Source: Chloroflexota bacterium (GTDB lineage: Bacteria; Chloroflexota; Dormibacteria; Dormibacterales; Dormibacteraceae). Taken from it: DNA of 64,000 nt. Below the pieces are notes generated by a model. It was not told the DNA's origin, ran no database searches, and was given only the letters and a program-made list of their open reading frames with translations. Where the stretch lies: the NCBI GenBank assembly GCA_005882135.1, contig VBDR01000027.1:1-64000 (forward strand). The letters are read 5' to 3'. The translations under genes and the position numbers were made by a program. Positions 43,161 through 50,532 of this stretch are shown piece by piece. Each line of letters starts with the position of its first letter. Within the stretch, counting starts at the first letter, position 1.

Positions 43161-44057
43161 CTAACCGCCGTACCTGACCTCTTCCCTGTCCTTTTGCCCC
43201 ACGAACTCGGAGGCTTCGCCGAGAGTTCGCGGGGACCCCTGGGAGGCCGGAGCTGAGCCGTTGGCCGAGTACTCGTGCTCGGGGCCCGGGAATTTCCCGT
43301 TCCGCACGTCTTCGGCATAGGCGTTCGCCGCCCGCGTGATCTCATCGGCCAGGTTGGCGTACCGCTTCACGAACTTCGGCGCCTTGCCGGTCGTCAGCCC
43401 GAGCATGTCGTGCAGGACGAGCACCTGCCCGTCGGTGCCGGCGCCGGCGCCGATGCCGATGGTCGGGATGCGCAGCGCCTCACTGACGGTGCTCGCGAGC
43501 TTGCTGGGCACTCCCTCCAGCACGATGCTGAAGGCTCCCGCCTGCTCCAGGGCTTTCGCGTCAGCCAGGATCCTGGCCGCCTGCGCGTCCGTCTTGCCCT
43601 GGACCTTGAACCCGCCCATCTGGTGGACGAACTGCGGCGTCAGGCCGAGATGGCCCATGACAGGGATGCCGAGCTCGGTCAGCCGGCGCGTGATCTCGAT
43701 CACGTGGCCGCCGCCCTCGAGCTTGACCGAGTGCATCCCGGCCTCCTGGAGGAACCGGCCCGCGGTTGTGATCGCCTGCTCGATTGACACGTGATACGAC
43801 ATGAAGGGCATATCGCCGACCAGCAGCGCCTGACGCGCGCCGCGGGCGACCGCCTTCGCGTGGTGGAGCATGTCCTCGAGCGTCACCGGCAGCGTGGTCG
43901 GATGGCCCAGCATCACCATGCCCAGGCTGTCGCCGACCAGGAGGACGGGGATGCCCGCCTCGTCGAGGATCCGCGCGCTGAGGAAGTCATACGCCGTGAG
44001 CACGGCAAACCGGCGGCCCTCGTCCTTGAATCGCTGGACGTCCAGCACCGTGGTCAT
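43161..44057 (-). CDS. panB: 3-methyl-2-oxobutanoate hydroxymethyltransferase
   Basis: 298-aa ketopantoate hydroxymethyltransferase, first committed step of pantothenate synthesis. Motifs FAVLTAYDFLSARILDEAGI, LLVGDSLGMVMLG, AVARGARQALLVGDMPF, MGHLGLTPQ and the active-site Glu in FSIVLEGVPS. The C-terminus after FPGPEHEY is extended by some 35 low-complexity residues that run into the panC 5' region. ATG overlaps the DUF2520 stop (ATGA). Confidence 0.96.
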   Translation of the reverse strand: MTTVLDVQRFKDEGRRFAVLTAYDFLSARILDEAGIPVLLVGDSLGMVMLGHPTTLPVTLEDMLHHAKAVARGARQALLVGDMPFMSYHVSIEQAITTAGRFLQEAGMHSVKLEGGGHVIEITRRLTELGIPVMGHLGLTPQFVHQMGGFKVQGKTDAQAARILADAKALEQAGAFSIVLEGVPSKLASTVSEALRIPTIGIGAGAGTDGQVLVLHDMLGLTTGKAPKFVKRYANLADEITRAANAYAEDVRNGKFPGPEHEYSANGSAPASQGSPRTLGEASEFVGQKDREEVRYGG

Positions 44058-44842
44058 CTGCGACCTCTCCTTCGGGTCGCTGCCACATCTCGGGTCAGCG
44101 CCCTTTTGGTCCGTCCGGCCGCCGCGGGATCGAGTCCCGCCTCTTTTGCGATCTCGAGCGCGACCAGGCCGAGCATACGATAAAGATCAGCTTCACCTCC
44201 CCACCCTGTGGGGAGGTCGGTGGCCGCAGGCCGCCGGGTGGGGGCTTTCAACTTCCGTAGAGCGTCGAGATGCCGCGAAACCGTCTCAGCATCGCCGCGC
44301 CTGATGGGTCCGGTCAGCGCCTCGACGGGGCCTCGCGCGCGGATGTTGGCGACCGCACCCTGCACCAGCGGCAGCAATGCGTCCCGGCCTTCCGCGGCAG
44401 TCCAGCCGATCTGCTCCAGCAGCCGGATCGCCTCCTCTACCACGACGTCGACGAAGTTGGAGGCGTACACCGCCGCCGCGTGATACAGGACGCGCTGCTC
44501 GTCGCCGACGTGCTTGGCTTTGGCGCCAATCGCCCGGGCGAGAGCGCGGAGCTGTCGCATCAAGGTCGGAGTCGTCGCATCGATCGCGACAGTGATGCCG
44601 CGAAAAGCCGCCGGGTCGCGCGGCATCGGAAAGGACTGCAGCGGATGGAACGATCCCCGCGGGTTGCCTTCGAGCGCGCTCAGCGCGTCGAGTCCTAGCG
44701 CACCGCTCAGGTGCACGATGCCGAGCTCCGCGGGCGGCTTCATCCGCGCAATGCGAGTCGCCATCTCGCTGACGGCGCCGTCGGGGACGGCGAGGAACAG
44801 CAAGCCCCGGCGCGGCATCCGGAAACCGGTTCGCGCAGGCAC
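44054..44842 (-). CDS. DUF2520 Rossmann-like protein, unusual N-terminus
   Basis: Member of the Rossmann-like plus DUF2520 family (ProC/ketopantoate-reductase fold) often found beside pan genes. The C-terminal DUF2520 domain (GDEQRVLYHAAAVYASNFVD, TGPIRRGDAETV) is clear. GTG at 44842 is the first standard start, but the frame continues upstream with a glycine-rich GRGNLGRSLARAL (44860-44893) that looks like the dinucleotide-binding turn, and no ATG/GTG/TTG precedes it in frame. The stretch between that turn and LLFLAVPD is also much shorter than in relatives. Residues 200-217 come from dispersed repeat copy 11. Confidence 0.75.
   Translation of the reverse strand: MPARTGFRMPRRGLLFLAVPDGAVSEMATRIARMKPPAELGIVHLSGALGLDALSALEGNPRGSFHPLQSFPMPRDPAAFRGITVAIDATTPTLMRQLRALARAIGAKAKHVGDEQRVLYHAAAVYASNFVDVVVEEAIRLLEQIGWTAAEGRDALLPLVQGAVANIRARGPVEALTGPIRRGDAETVSRHLDALRKLKAPTRRPAATDLPTGWGGEADLYRMLGLVALEIAKEAGLDPAAAGRTKRALTRDVAATRRRGRR
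44194..44245. repeat. Dispersed GC-rich hairpin repeat, copy 11 (A-type) inside the DUF2520 gene
   Basis: CACCTCCCCACCCTGTGGGG, AGGTCGGTGGCCGCAGGCCG, CCGGGTGGGGGC. Translated in frame as APTRRPAATDLPTGWGGEA in the same reading frame of the element as in pyk. Confidence 0.87.
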
Positions 44843-44918
44843 GAGGCGCGCGTGCAGGGCGCGGGCGAGGCTGCGGCCTAGATTGCCGCGGCCCGAAACG
44901 GTTAGCTGGTCTGGCGTT

Positions 44919-46772
44919 CTAGGAAGCTGAAGAGCTGGCCGCCGCCGGCTGCTGCGGCTCTTCGCGGGCGATGATCTCGTCGAGCTCCTTGCCGTCGATC
45001 GTCTCCACGACCTTGAGGCGCTCGACCACCGCGTCCATCTTCGTCCGCGACTTGGTCAGCACGGCCTTGGCGGTCTGGTAGCCGTGGTCGACGATGCTGC
45101 GGATCTCCTCGTCGATGATCGCGGCGATCTCCTCGGAGTAGTTGCGCTGCTCGCCGAGGTCGCGCCCAAGGAACACCAATTCTTCCTTGTGGCCCATGGT
45201 CACAGTGCCCAGCTTCTCGCTCATTCCCCACTGCGTCACCATGCGCCGCGCGATCTGGGTCGCCCTCTGGATATCGTTTTCAGCGCCTGAGGTGATGTCG
45301 CCGAACACGATCTCCTCGGCGACGCGGCCGCCCATGATGCCCGCGATCTGGTCCATCAGCTCGTCGCGCGATACGAGGTACTTGTCCTCTTCTGGCAGGC
45401 TCAGCGTCCAGCCGAGCGCCATGCCGCGCGAGATGATCGAGATCTTGTGCACTGGATCGGTGTGCGGGAGCGCCTTCATGACCAAGGCGTGGCCGGTCTC
45501 GTGGTACGCGATGATTTCCTTCTCGCGGTCGGAGATACGCCGGCTCTTGCGCTCGGGGCCGGCGATGACGCGCGCGATCGCCTCCTCGAGCTCGTCCATG
45601 CCGATCACCTTCTGGTTGGCGCGCGCGGCGAGGATGGCCGCCTCGTTGATGAGGTTGGCCAGGTCGGCGCCGCTGAAGCCAGGCGTCTGGCGCGCGAGCA
45701 CGTCGAGGTCGACCGTCGAGTCGAGCGGCTTGTTGCGCGCGTGCACGTCGAGGATCTGGCGGCGACCCTTGATATCGGGTCGGTCGAGGGTGACGTGGCG
45801 GTCGAAGCGGCCCGGGCGCAGCAGCGCCGGGTCCAGGACGTCCGGGCGGTTGGTGGCTGCGATCACGATCACGTGCGTGTTGGTGTCGAACCCGTCCATC
45901 TCGACCAGCAGCTGGTTGAGGGTCTGCTCGCGCTCGTCGTGACCACCGCCCAGGCCGGCGCCGCGCTGGCGGCCGACGGCATCGATCTCATCCACGAACA
46001 CGATGCAGGGCGAGTTTTTCTTCGCCTGGTCGAAGAGATCGCGGACACGGCTCGCGCCGACACCGACGAACATCTCGACGAACTCCGAGCCGGAGATGGA
46101 GAAGAACGGCACGCCCGCCTCGCCGGCGACGGCCTTGCTGAGCAGCGTCTTGCCGGTTCCCGGAGGTCCGACGAGGAGCACGCCCTTGGGGATGCGCGCG
46201 CCGAGTGCGACGAATTTCTCGGGGTACTTGAGGAACTCGACGATCTCCGTGAGCTCCTGTTTCGCCTCGTCTACCCCCGCGACATCCGCAAATGTGATCG
46301 CAGGCTTATCGCCTGCGATCATCCGCGCGCGCGACCGCCCAAAGGAGATGGCCTGGTTGTTGCCGCTCTGCGTCTGCCTGAGCACCCACCACATGAAGGC
46401 CGCGATCAGGATCACGAGGATGATGTTCGGCAGCAGCACCTGCAGCAGATAGCTGCCGTTGCTGTTCTTGTCGAACTTCACGTTGACCTTGTCGGTCTGC
46501 ATCTCGGTGAGAAGCTGCGAGCAGCCACTGCTGCAGTCGGGCAGGGTCACGTTGTGCTTCTTGCCGCCTCCGACCTCGGTTGCGACGCCGTCGGTCCCGC
46601 TGATCTCGAGGTCGCTGACCTGGTGATTGTCCGCGTTGTCGATCAGCTGCGTGTAAGTCCAGTCGCCCTGGTTCTGGCTGCTCTGGATCGAGCTCCAGGT
46701 GAACCAGAAGATGAGACCAAGGACGACGACCAATGCAAAGTAAAAGAGGCTGGAGCGGGGAAAGCGACTCAA
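44919..46772 (-). CDS. ftsH: ATP-dependent zinc metalloprotease FtsH
   Basis: 617-aa membrane AAA+ protease. Two N-terminal membrane helices (residues 8-25 and about 113-132) flank a small periplasmic domain with a cysteine pair ([10 protein letters not shown]). Walker [12 protein letters not shown], Walker [18 protein letters not shown] region, and the zinc motif HETGHALVM are intact. TTG start; the AGGAG in the end of tilS is 9 nt upstream. tilS-ftsH adjacency is widely conserved. Confidence 0.98.
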   Translation of the reverse strand: MSRFPRSSLFYFALVVVLGLIFWFTWSSIQSSQNQGDWTYTQLIDNADNHQVSDLEISGTDGVATEVGGGKKHNVTLPDCSSGCSQLLTEMQTDKVNVKFDKNSNGSYLLQVLLPNIILVILIAAFMWWVLRQTQSGNNQAISFGRSRARMIAGDKPAITFADVAGVDEAKQELTEIVEFLKYPEKFVALGARIPKGVLLVGPPGTGKTLLSKAVAGEAGVPFFSISGSEFVEMFVGVGASRVRDLFDQAKKNSPCIVFVDEIDAVGRQRGAGLGGGHDEREQTLNQLLVEMDGFDTNTHVIVIAATNRPDVLDPALLRPGRFDRHVTLDRPDIKGRRQILDVHARNKPLDSTVDLDVLARQTPGFSGADLANLINEAAILAARANQKVIGMDELEEAIARVIAGPERKSRRISDREKEIIAYHETGHALVMKALPHTDPVHKISIISRGMALGWTLSLPEEDKYLVSRDELMDQIAGIMGGRVAEEIVFGDITSGAENDIQRATQIARRMVTQWGMSEKLGTVTMGHKEELVFLGRDLGEQRNYSEEIAAIIDEEIRSIVDHGYQTAKAVLTKSRTKMDAVVERLKVVETIDGKELDEIIAREEPQQPAAASSSAS

Positions 46773-46774
46773 AC

Positions 46775-48052
46775 TCAGATCTCCTCGAGGGCTTTTGGAG
46801 GTTCTAGCCTAACAACTTTCGGTGGCGGGGGAACCGGCATAGGCGTGATCGCCACGTGCAGGCCGCCCTCGTCCAGAGGGCTGGCGAGGTCGGCGTCGAC
46901 TGCAAGACCGGGGATCCACGCGAGCCTCTCACCGGCGAAAACAAGCGGCCAACCGTCGCGATCCTCACGTGGCACCCGCGCGTCGACGAAGATGTCCTGA
47001 AGCTTGCGGGTGCCCCGGCCGCCGACCGGCCGCATGCGCAGGCCGGCCCGCCGAAATCCCACCTGCAGCTGAAGGCCGGCGCGGAGGTGGGTTGCCTGGC
47101 GGTCGTCGCAGCCCGCGCAGCTCCTGACCTCGAGGCGAGCAGGCTCGCCTGTAGCGGGCTGCGAAGGCACGACTTGCATGAGGTCCCCCACGATACGGAA
47201 ACGCAGGCCTCCCGGAACATCGACGCCCCGGCCGCCACGACCAGGTTGGGTGAGCCGCAGCATCGCTTCCAGGTGGGCGCGAGAGAGGCCGGGCTCGGGG
47301 CCCCCCGCGCGTGCATACATCAGCTTCAGGACCTCCACCGCCACGGGTTCGGGCAGCGCCCGCAGCCTGGCCGGCGTCAGAGGTCCAGATCCCATCGCAG
47401 CGGCAGCCTGGGCGGTCGCGGTGTCGTGCCATCTCGAGGCGGCGGTCGCCGCGGCGTGGAAGCGGCGGAGGATGCCCGGCCGGTCGCGCTCGAGCGCCGG
47501 CAGGATGAAAAGGCGCGCGCGCACGCGCGCAAATCGCGGTTCCAGGTTGGCCGGGTCGTCGTAAGCGACGACCCCACGCCGGCGGAGAAACTCACGAACC
47601 TCACTTCTCCAGAAACCGAGCAAAGGACGCACGTAGTGGCCGCGCCGCGCCGGCATGCCGCGGAAGCCGGCGATCCCGCTGCCTCGCATGAGGTGGAGCG
47701 CGACGCCCTCGACGACGTCGTCCGCTGTGTGCGCGGTGGCAACGAGGTGCGCATCCGCGGCAATGCGCGCGCGCTCGAGAAACGCATAGCGAAGCTGGCG
47801 CGCGGCCGCCTGGAGGGATCCTTTCGGCAGCGGTTCCGCGCGCCGCTCGCTGATCAGGGGGACGCCGAGCCGCGCGCACAGCTCGGCCACCTGCAGTGCG
47901 ACGCCGTCCGAGCCATCGCGCAGGGCGTGGTCGTAGTGCGCAGCCACGATGTCGCGGCCGGCTTCCTGCAGCGCGATCAGGAGCGCGGTCGAGTCGGGTC
48001 CGCCCGAGACGGCAACGACGACACGGCCGTGTGGGAGGGCCGCGATCAACAT
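46775..48052 (-). CDS. tilS: tRNA(Ile)-lysidine synthase
   Basis: 425-aa PP-loop ATPase (SGGPDS at the N-terminus) that makes lysidine at C34 of tRNA-Ile(CAU), allowing AUA decoding. N-terminal catalytic domain, a linker ([13 protein letters not shown] onward) and a C-terminal TilS domain with [24 protein letters not shown] at 48052 overlaps the TPR gene's stop; an upstream in-frame ATG at 48082 is possible. A likely substrate tRNA lies about 0.9 kb upstream on the same strand. Confidence 0.95.
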   Translation of the reverse strand: MLIAALPHGRVVVAVSGGPDSTALLIALQEAGRDIVAAHYDHALRDGSDGVALQVAELCARLGVPLISERRAEPLPKGSLQAAARQLRYAFLERARIAADAHLVATAHTADDVVEGVALHLMRGSGIAGFRGMPARRGHYVRPLLGFWRSEVREFLRRRGVVAYDDPANLEPRFARVRARLFILPALERDRPGILRRFHAAATAASRWHDTATAQAAAAMGSGPLTPARLRALPEPVAVEVLKLMYARAGGPEPGLSRAHLEAMLRLTQPGRGGRGVDVPGGLRFRIVGDLMQVVPSQPATGEPARLEVRSCAGCDDRQATHLRAGLQLQVGFRRAGLRMRPVGGRGTRKLQDIFVDARVPREDRDGWPLVFAGERLAWIPGLAVDADLASPLDEGGLHVAITPMPVPPPPKVVRLEPPKALEEI

Positions 48053-48948
48053 TCGACGGCCGCCAGCCGGCTGCTCAGCCAATCGACCTCCGACTGGTCA
48101 TCCGGGTCGAGCGCGATCCCGAGCGATTCGAGTCCATGCATACCGAGGGCGAAACGGCGCTTCGCCTCCTCCCACTGGCCACGCGCTGAGGCGACTGCCG
48201 ACCAGTTGATATCGCTCCAGGCGTCCCCGTAGGCGTCGGCGCCCGCGTGAGTGTCGCGCTCGCGGAATCTGCGCTCGGCCGCGTCGATGTTGCCGAGGTG
48301 AAGCTCGACCCAGCCCAGGTTGTGCTGCTCGGTCGGTAGGCGCGCGGCGTTGCCGAGAGCGTTGTTGAGATCGAGACTCTCCATGTACAGCTCACGGGCC
48401 GCATGAAACTGCCCCTGGAGCCTCACGCCTGCTGCCTGGAGGTGGAGCGGCGACGCCTCCGCCTCCAGGTCGCCGGCCGCACGCGCGCGCTCGCGCGCCC
48501 GCATAGCCAGCTCGATGACCTCGCCGTACTCGCCGTCGCGGAGGGCGATCCGCGCCAGTCCGGTCAGCGCATCGCACTCGCCGCGGGCGTCGTTGGTGGT
48601 GCGGGCGAACGTCAACGCCTCCTGGTTGCGCTCCCATGAGCGCCGGCGATCTCCGGACCGGAAGGCGAACAGCCCGTCGGCGTAAAGGGTGCGCGCCCGC
48701 CACACCGGTGCGGTCTCGGCGCCAGGCGCCGTGAGCGCCGCCGCCATCGCCGAGCTTCCTGCGTCGAGCTCTCCGTGCGAAAGCCAGGTCCGCCAGGTTC
48801 GCGCGGCGAGCTCGAGAGCGGATGCTGCGTCACCGACTCGCGCGAAAGCACGCACAGCATCCGCCAGAGCCGCACGATCCTGATCGAGGGGCGCGAGATC
48901 GCCGCGCCGCGCCTGGTCGAGGAGCTCCTCGGGCGTCATCGGCCGCAA
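48046..48948 (-). CDS. Tetratricopeptide-repeat protein
   Basis: 300 aa, all helical, soluble. Several TPR-like pairs are visible (GDAASALELAARTWRTWLSH, GDRRRSWERNQEALTFARTT, GEYGEVIELAMRARERARAAGD, GQFHAARELYMESLDLNNALGN, GNIDAAERRFRERD). No catalytic or DNA-binding domain. It lies between a tRNA gene and tilS, coupled to tilS; its partner is unknown. Confidence 0.8.
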   Translation of the reverse strand: MRPMTPEELLDQARRGDLAPLDQDRAALADAVRAFARVGDAASALELAARTWRTWLSHGELDAGSSAMAAALTAPGAETAPVWRARTLYADGLFAFRSGDRRRSWERNQEALTFARTTNDARGECDALTGLARIALRDGEYGEVIELAMRARERARAAGDLEAEASPLHLQAAGVRLQGQFHAARELYMESLDLNNALGNAARLPTEQHNLGWVELHLGNIDAAERRFRERDTHAGADAYGDAWSDINWSAVASARGQWEEAKRRFALGMHGLESLGIALDPDDQSEVDWLSSRLAAVEC

Positions 48949-48973
48949 CCTCGGACGAAGAATCGCGCTGCCA

Positions 48974-49049
48974 TGGTGGTGCCGGCTGGACTCGAACCAG
49001 CGACAACGCGATTATGAGTCGCGCGCTCTACCACCTGAGCTACGGCACC
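48974..49049 (-). tRNA. tRNA with CAU anticodon, probably tRNA-Ile2 (lysidine-modified)
   Basis: 76 nt with encoded CCA. Acceptor GGTGCCG pairs with CGGCACC; anticodon arm CGCGA-CTCATAA-TCGCG; T arm GCTGG-TTCGAGT-CCAGC. CAU could mean elongator Met or Ile2. The anticodon stem GCGACTCATAATCGC and the GTCGCTGGTTC..GTCCAGC T arm match E. coli tRNA-Ile2 as I recall it better than tRNA-Met, and C5-G68 is present. Position next to tilS supports Ile2. Initiator is excluded, since that gene follows. Confidence 0.85.
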
Positions 49050-49060
49050 GCCGAGAGATC

Positions 49061-49144
49061 CTAGCGAGCGGCTTGAATCCGCGCCTTGAGCTTGCGCTTC
49101 TTCTTGCGATGCTTGGCGATGGCGACGCGCTTTCTCTTGTTCAT
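49061..49144 (-). CDS. Tiny basic ribosomal protein, bS22/AURKAIP1-COX24-like
   Basis: 27-aa, very basic: MNKRKRVAIAKHRKKKRKLK then ARIQAAR. The KRxxxxKHRKKKRKLxAR pattern matches the short AURKAIP1/COX24-domain proteins that occur as ribosomal protein bS22 in Actinobacteria (from memory). AAGGA lies just in front of the ATG. It sits between two tRNA genes on the same strand, as is common for these tiny genes in related phyla. Too short for routine gene callers. Confidence 0.75.
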   Translation of the reverse strand: MNKRKRVAIAKHRKKKRKLKARIQAAR

Positions 49145-49195
49145 GTCCTTCCGTCAGAAAATCAGGCGTGGTCGCCCGCCGGGGTTGGGGTCAGA

Positions 49196-49270
49196 TGGTT
49201 GCGGAGGTCGGATTCGAACCGACGACCTTCGGGTTATGAGCCCGACGAGCTGCCGCTGCTCCACTCCGCG
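49196..49270 (-). tRNA. Initiator tRNA-fMet (CAU)
   Basis: 75 nt with encoded CCA. Acceptor CGCGGAG/CTCCGCA has the initiator-specific C1 x A72 mismatch. The anticodon stem carries three consecutive G-C pairs (TCGGG-CTCATAA-CCCGA), and the T arm is GTCGG-TTCGAAT-CCGAC. All three features mark an initiator. Confidence 0.97.
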
Positions 49271-49294
49271 GTTTCAGTATAACTGCCGCCCGCG

Positions 49295-49331
49295 CCCCTC
49301 TCCCCGGCCCCTTCCCCGGCGGGGAGAGGGG
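49295..49331. repeat. GC-rich palindrome, copy 12 (related type)
   Basis: CCCCTCTCCCCGGCCCCTTC, CCCGGCGGGGAGAGGGG. Stem CCCCTCTCCCC...GGGGAGAGGGG. Shares the pyrimidine-rich CTCCCC / GGGGAG logic but not the second hairpin; it lies between ftsB and tRNA-fMet on their shared strand. Confidence 0.6.
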
Positions 49332-49338
49332 AGCCGCG

Positions 49339-49698
49339 CTAGTGCGCTTTGGGCGACGGCGAAGCTGTGGGCGACGGGCTTGGAGGCGTGACCAGATACA
49401 GCTTTTCATCGGGCCGCGCGTAGCCGTTCAGCCGCGCCTCTTCCTCGTCGGCCGTGCCTGAGGTGAGGGCCTGCACGTCCTTGCGGTAGCCGGCGTTCTC
49501 AGCCGCGATCTCGGCGTTCTGCTTGCGGAGGTCTGACACCTGCTGGCTCAACCGGTGGCCGATATAGGCCTCCTGCGCGAACGCGACGCCGGCCCACGCA
49601 AGCACACCGCCCGCCGCCACGACCAGCACCGTCCTGCGCACGCCAAACGAGCTGGTGCGCACACTGCCCACGACGGTCAAGGCTCTGCTGTGTCTCAT
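49339..49698 (-). CDS. Septum formation initiator, FtsB/DivIC-like
   Basis: 119 aa. Short cytoplasmic N-terminus, one membrane helix (TVLVVAAGGVLAWAGVAFAQ, about 24-43), a coiled coil (LSQQVSDLRKQNAEIAAENA), the family-typical DEEEARLNGYARPDEKLYLV, and a Pro/Ser-rich tail. Divisome scaffold that, with FtsL and FtsQ, activates septal peptidoglycan synthesis. Confidence 0.9.
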   Translation of the reverse strand: MRHSRALTVVGSVRTSSFGVRRTVLVVAAGGVLAWAGVAFAQEAYIGHRLSQQVSDLRKQNAEIAAENAGYRKDVQALTSGTADEEEARLNGYARPDEKLYLVTPPSPSPTASPSPKAH

Positions 49699-49746
49699 GC
49701 TGCGTTGATTTCAGGGACGCGAGTGGGAGCCGACTATATCAAATGG

Positions 49747-50520
49747 TTACCTGGATTCCTCCCAACGCCGAACCAGCTCATCGGCTTCCAGGTCACTGAA
49801 CTTTTTGCCTTCGCGGCGCAGCGATGATTCCGCGGCCGCGAATCGGCGCCGAAATCTTTGACCCGCGACACGCAGCGCGTCCTCCGGGTTGACCTTCAGG
49901 CTGCGCGCGAGCGAGACGATCGCGAAAAGCAGATCTCCCATCTCCTCGAAGGCGCGGTCATGGTCGCTGACTCCAGCGAGCTCACGCGCCTCTTCGGCGA
50001 CCGACTCCGCGGCGGCGGCTGGCGACGGGAAATCAAACCCGACGCGGGCGGCGCGCTTCTGCAGGCCAAGCGCCCATGCAAGCGCGGGTAGCGTGGAGGG
50101 GACGCGGTCGACGACCGAGTCCTCGCTGCCCGCCTTGCGCGACTCGTCCATCTTCTGGTGCTCCCAGTTGCGCAGCACCTCTTCCGCGTTCGCGACCGAC
50201 CTGTCTCCGAAGACGTGCGGATGGCGCTTGACCATCTTTGCCGCCACGGCCTCCGAGACCTGCGCCGTGTCGAAGCGTCCTTCCTCGGCCGCGATCTCCG
50301 CGTGCATCGCGACCTGGAGGAGAAGATCGCCCAGCTCTTCCATCATCTTCGCGTCGTCGCCCGAGTCGATCGCCTCCAGCAGCTCATACGTCTCTTCGAG
50401 CAGGTAGGGGCGGAGCGACTCGTGCGTCTGCTCGCGGTCCCAGGGACACCCACCGGGCGCGCGCAGCCGGTGCACGACCTCGAAGATGGCCGCGATTCCG
50501 TCGGAGTAAGGCTTTTCCAT
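49747..50520 (-). CDS. mazG: Nucleoside triphosphate pyrophosphohydrolase MazG
   Basis: 257 aa with two MazG repeats. The first has GGCPWDREQTHESLRPYLLEE and the EExxE metal helix (EELGDLLLQVAMHAEIAAEE). The second has EARELAGVSDHDRAFEEMGD with its own helix. Hydrolyses non-canonical dNTPs and (p)ppGpp-related nucleotides. It lies 12 bp downstream of mfd. Confidence 0.95.
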   Translation of the reverse strand: MEKPYSDGIAAIFEVVHRLRAPGGCPWDREQTHESLRPYLLEETYELLEAIDSGDDAKMMEELGDLLLQVAMHAEIAAEEGRFDTAQVSEAVAAKMVKRHPHVFGDRSVANAEEVLRNWEHQKMDESRKAGSEDSVVDRVPSTLPALAWALGLQKRAARVGFDFPSPAAAAESVAEEARELAGVSDHDRAFEEMGDLLFAIVSLARSLKVNPEDALRVAGQRFRRRFAAAESSLRREGKKFSDLEADELVRRWEESR

Positions 50521-50532
50521 GCCGATCTGATT

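Noticed and set aside
48974..49049. CAU tRNA as a second initiator tRNA
   Set aside because: It has a paired position 1-72 and lacks the three G-C pairs of the initiator anticodon stem.
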